In this document: positions 36,549 through 37,081 of the stretch, one piece after another
How the letters are laid out: each line of letters opens with the position of its first letter
How positions within the stretch are numbered: the first letter of the stretch is position 1
NCBI GenBank assembly: GCA_028704635.1
Contig: JAQWFB010000008.1
Span: 1-37,081, forward strand
Direction of reading: 5' to 3'
Length of the DNA stretch: 37,081 nucleotides
Source of the DNA: Candidatus Shapirobacteria bacterium
GTDB lineage: Bacteria; Patescibacteriota; Microgenomatia; UBA12405
Notes under the pieces: model-generated
The model's input: only the letters and a program-made list of their open reading frames with translations
The model's database searches: none
Told to the model about the DNA's origin: nothing
Translations under genes and position numbers: made by a program

Positions 36549-37081
36549 TTATTTACCCATACGACGATCGCGTTGTTGATACCAATAAATAGCTTTTTCT
36601 AATTCTTTGGGGGTGAAGTCTGGCCAGAGAATATTAGTAAAATAAAGTTCAGCATAGGATGTTTGCCATAAAAGAAAATTAGAAAGACGAAATTCTCCGC
36701 CTGGACGAATAACTAGATCTGGATCGGGTTGACCAGTGGTGTAAAGATAATCAGAAACTAATTTTTCATTAATATCTGAAGCTTTAACTCCATCTTTGAC
36801 AATATTTTTGATGGCGTTAACAATTTCGTCGCGACCCCCATAATTAAGAGCAACGTTAAATTTAATTCTCTCTTTATCTAAAACCATATTTAAAATCTTT
36901 TTGATGGCATGTTTGACTTTAAAAGGAAAGGCTTGAAAATTACCTAAGACAAAAAATTTAATACCAGATTTTTGATATTCTTTACTTTTAGTTTTAACAA
37001 CATTAATTAGTAAATTAAAAATACCTTTGACTTCTTCGGCTGAACGTTTACGCCAATTTTCAGTGGAAAGAGCATAAACAG
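36549..37081 (-). CDS. uppS: undecaprenyl diphosphate synthase, 5' end beyond window
   Basis: The frame is open to the right edge, so the gene is 5'-truncated; the track's 112-residue ORF is only its internal portion. The visible 176 residues include VYALSTENW, FKVKHAI, NYGGRDEI and DLVIRPGGEFRLSNFLLWQ, the cis-prenyltransferase signature, ending in YQQRDRRMGK. UppS makes the C55 lipid carrier for peptidoglycan and surface polymers. The catalytic Asp at the N-terminus is not in the window. A polyprenyl trans-synthase elsewhere in the window (3725) may supply its allylic primer. Confidence 0.93.
   Translation of the reverse strand, partial: VYALSTENWRKRSAEEVKGIFNLLINVVKTKSKEYQKSGIKFFVLGNFQAFPFKVKHAIKKILNMVLDKERIKFNVALNYGGRDEIVNAIKNIVKDGVKASDINEKLVSDYLYTTGQPDPDLVIRPGGEFRLSNFLLWQTSYAELYFTNILWPDFTPKELEKAIYWYQQRDRRMGK

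Noticed and set aside
1-37081. alternative genetic code with TGA as Gly
   Set aside because: TGA acts as a stop at normal gene ends, including ATGA overlaps, and no conserved protein needs TGA read-through.

Overview
The window looks like a streamlined, AT-rich genome of a Candidate Phyla Radiation (Patescibacteria) bacterium, most likely of the Microgenomates type. This is inferred from gene content and style; there is no rRNA here to confirm it. Supporting signs are very short intergenic gaps, a short archaeal-type triosephosphate isomerase, a VirD4-like ATPase with VirB2/T4SS-pilin-like small proteins, secreted proteins with Thr/Pro linkers, and no biosynthetic operons. The genetic code is standard: TGA is used as a stop, for example in the ATGA overlaps at 4792-4795, 6353-6356 and 32129-32132.

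Layout. 1-810: tRNA-Asn with its own promoter and terminator, and a histidine phosphatase. 797-5946 (minus strand): membrane protein, polyprenyl synthase, DnaG primase, RpoD. 5982-8686: a small protein and a VirD4-like ATPase. 8683-10675: methyltransferase, tyrosine recombinase, FtsB/DivIC-like protein. 10735-11101: three tRNAs (two with anticodon CAT and one tRNA-Ile with the rare UAU anticodon). 11118-16803: TrpRS, ribosomal protein bL25 behind a structured leader, a tail-anchored-type small protein, ValRS, an unknown protein and an HD-domain protein. 16868-19717: t6A tRNA modification (a TsaC-TsaE fusion, and TsaD) around a secreted protein. 19714-22691 (minus): VanW-domain protein, RNase HI, ZIP transporter. 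22738-27249: tethered solute-binding protein, TIM, SPFH protein, ComF, membrane protein. 27328-28993: tmRNA, a PIN toxin/antitoxin-like pair, SmpB. 29203-34685: cell-envelope proteins (3D-domain, phosphatase-like/propeller, bPH2-like, SpoIID/LytB). 34718-37081: two pilin-like proteins, a GT4 glycosyltransferase and a partial UppS.

The strongest unusual signal is transcriptional. At 23 of 27 gene starts examined, a TANNAT -10 hexamer ends only 5-7 nt before the start codon (15 of them exactly 6 nt), so the transcript should begin at the start codon itself. Leaderless mRNAs therefore appear to be the default for first genes, while internal operon genes use stop/start overlap and occasionally a Shine-Dalgarno. 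Two divergent pairs use -10 hexamers that overlap with a 1-nt offset, and convergent genes overlap at their 3' ends, twice sharing a TTAA.

A second layer is a family of dispersed double-hairpin repeats (six copies, all in the same orientation), two of which are inserted in frame in TsaD and ValRS. Together the genes cover housekeeping information processing (primase, sigma factor, synthetases, tRNA modification, trans-translation), surface building and a partial DNA-transfer/uptake apparatus.
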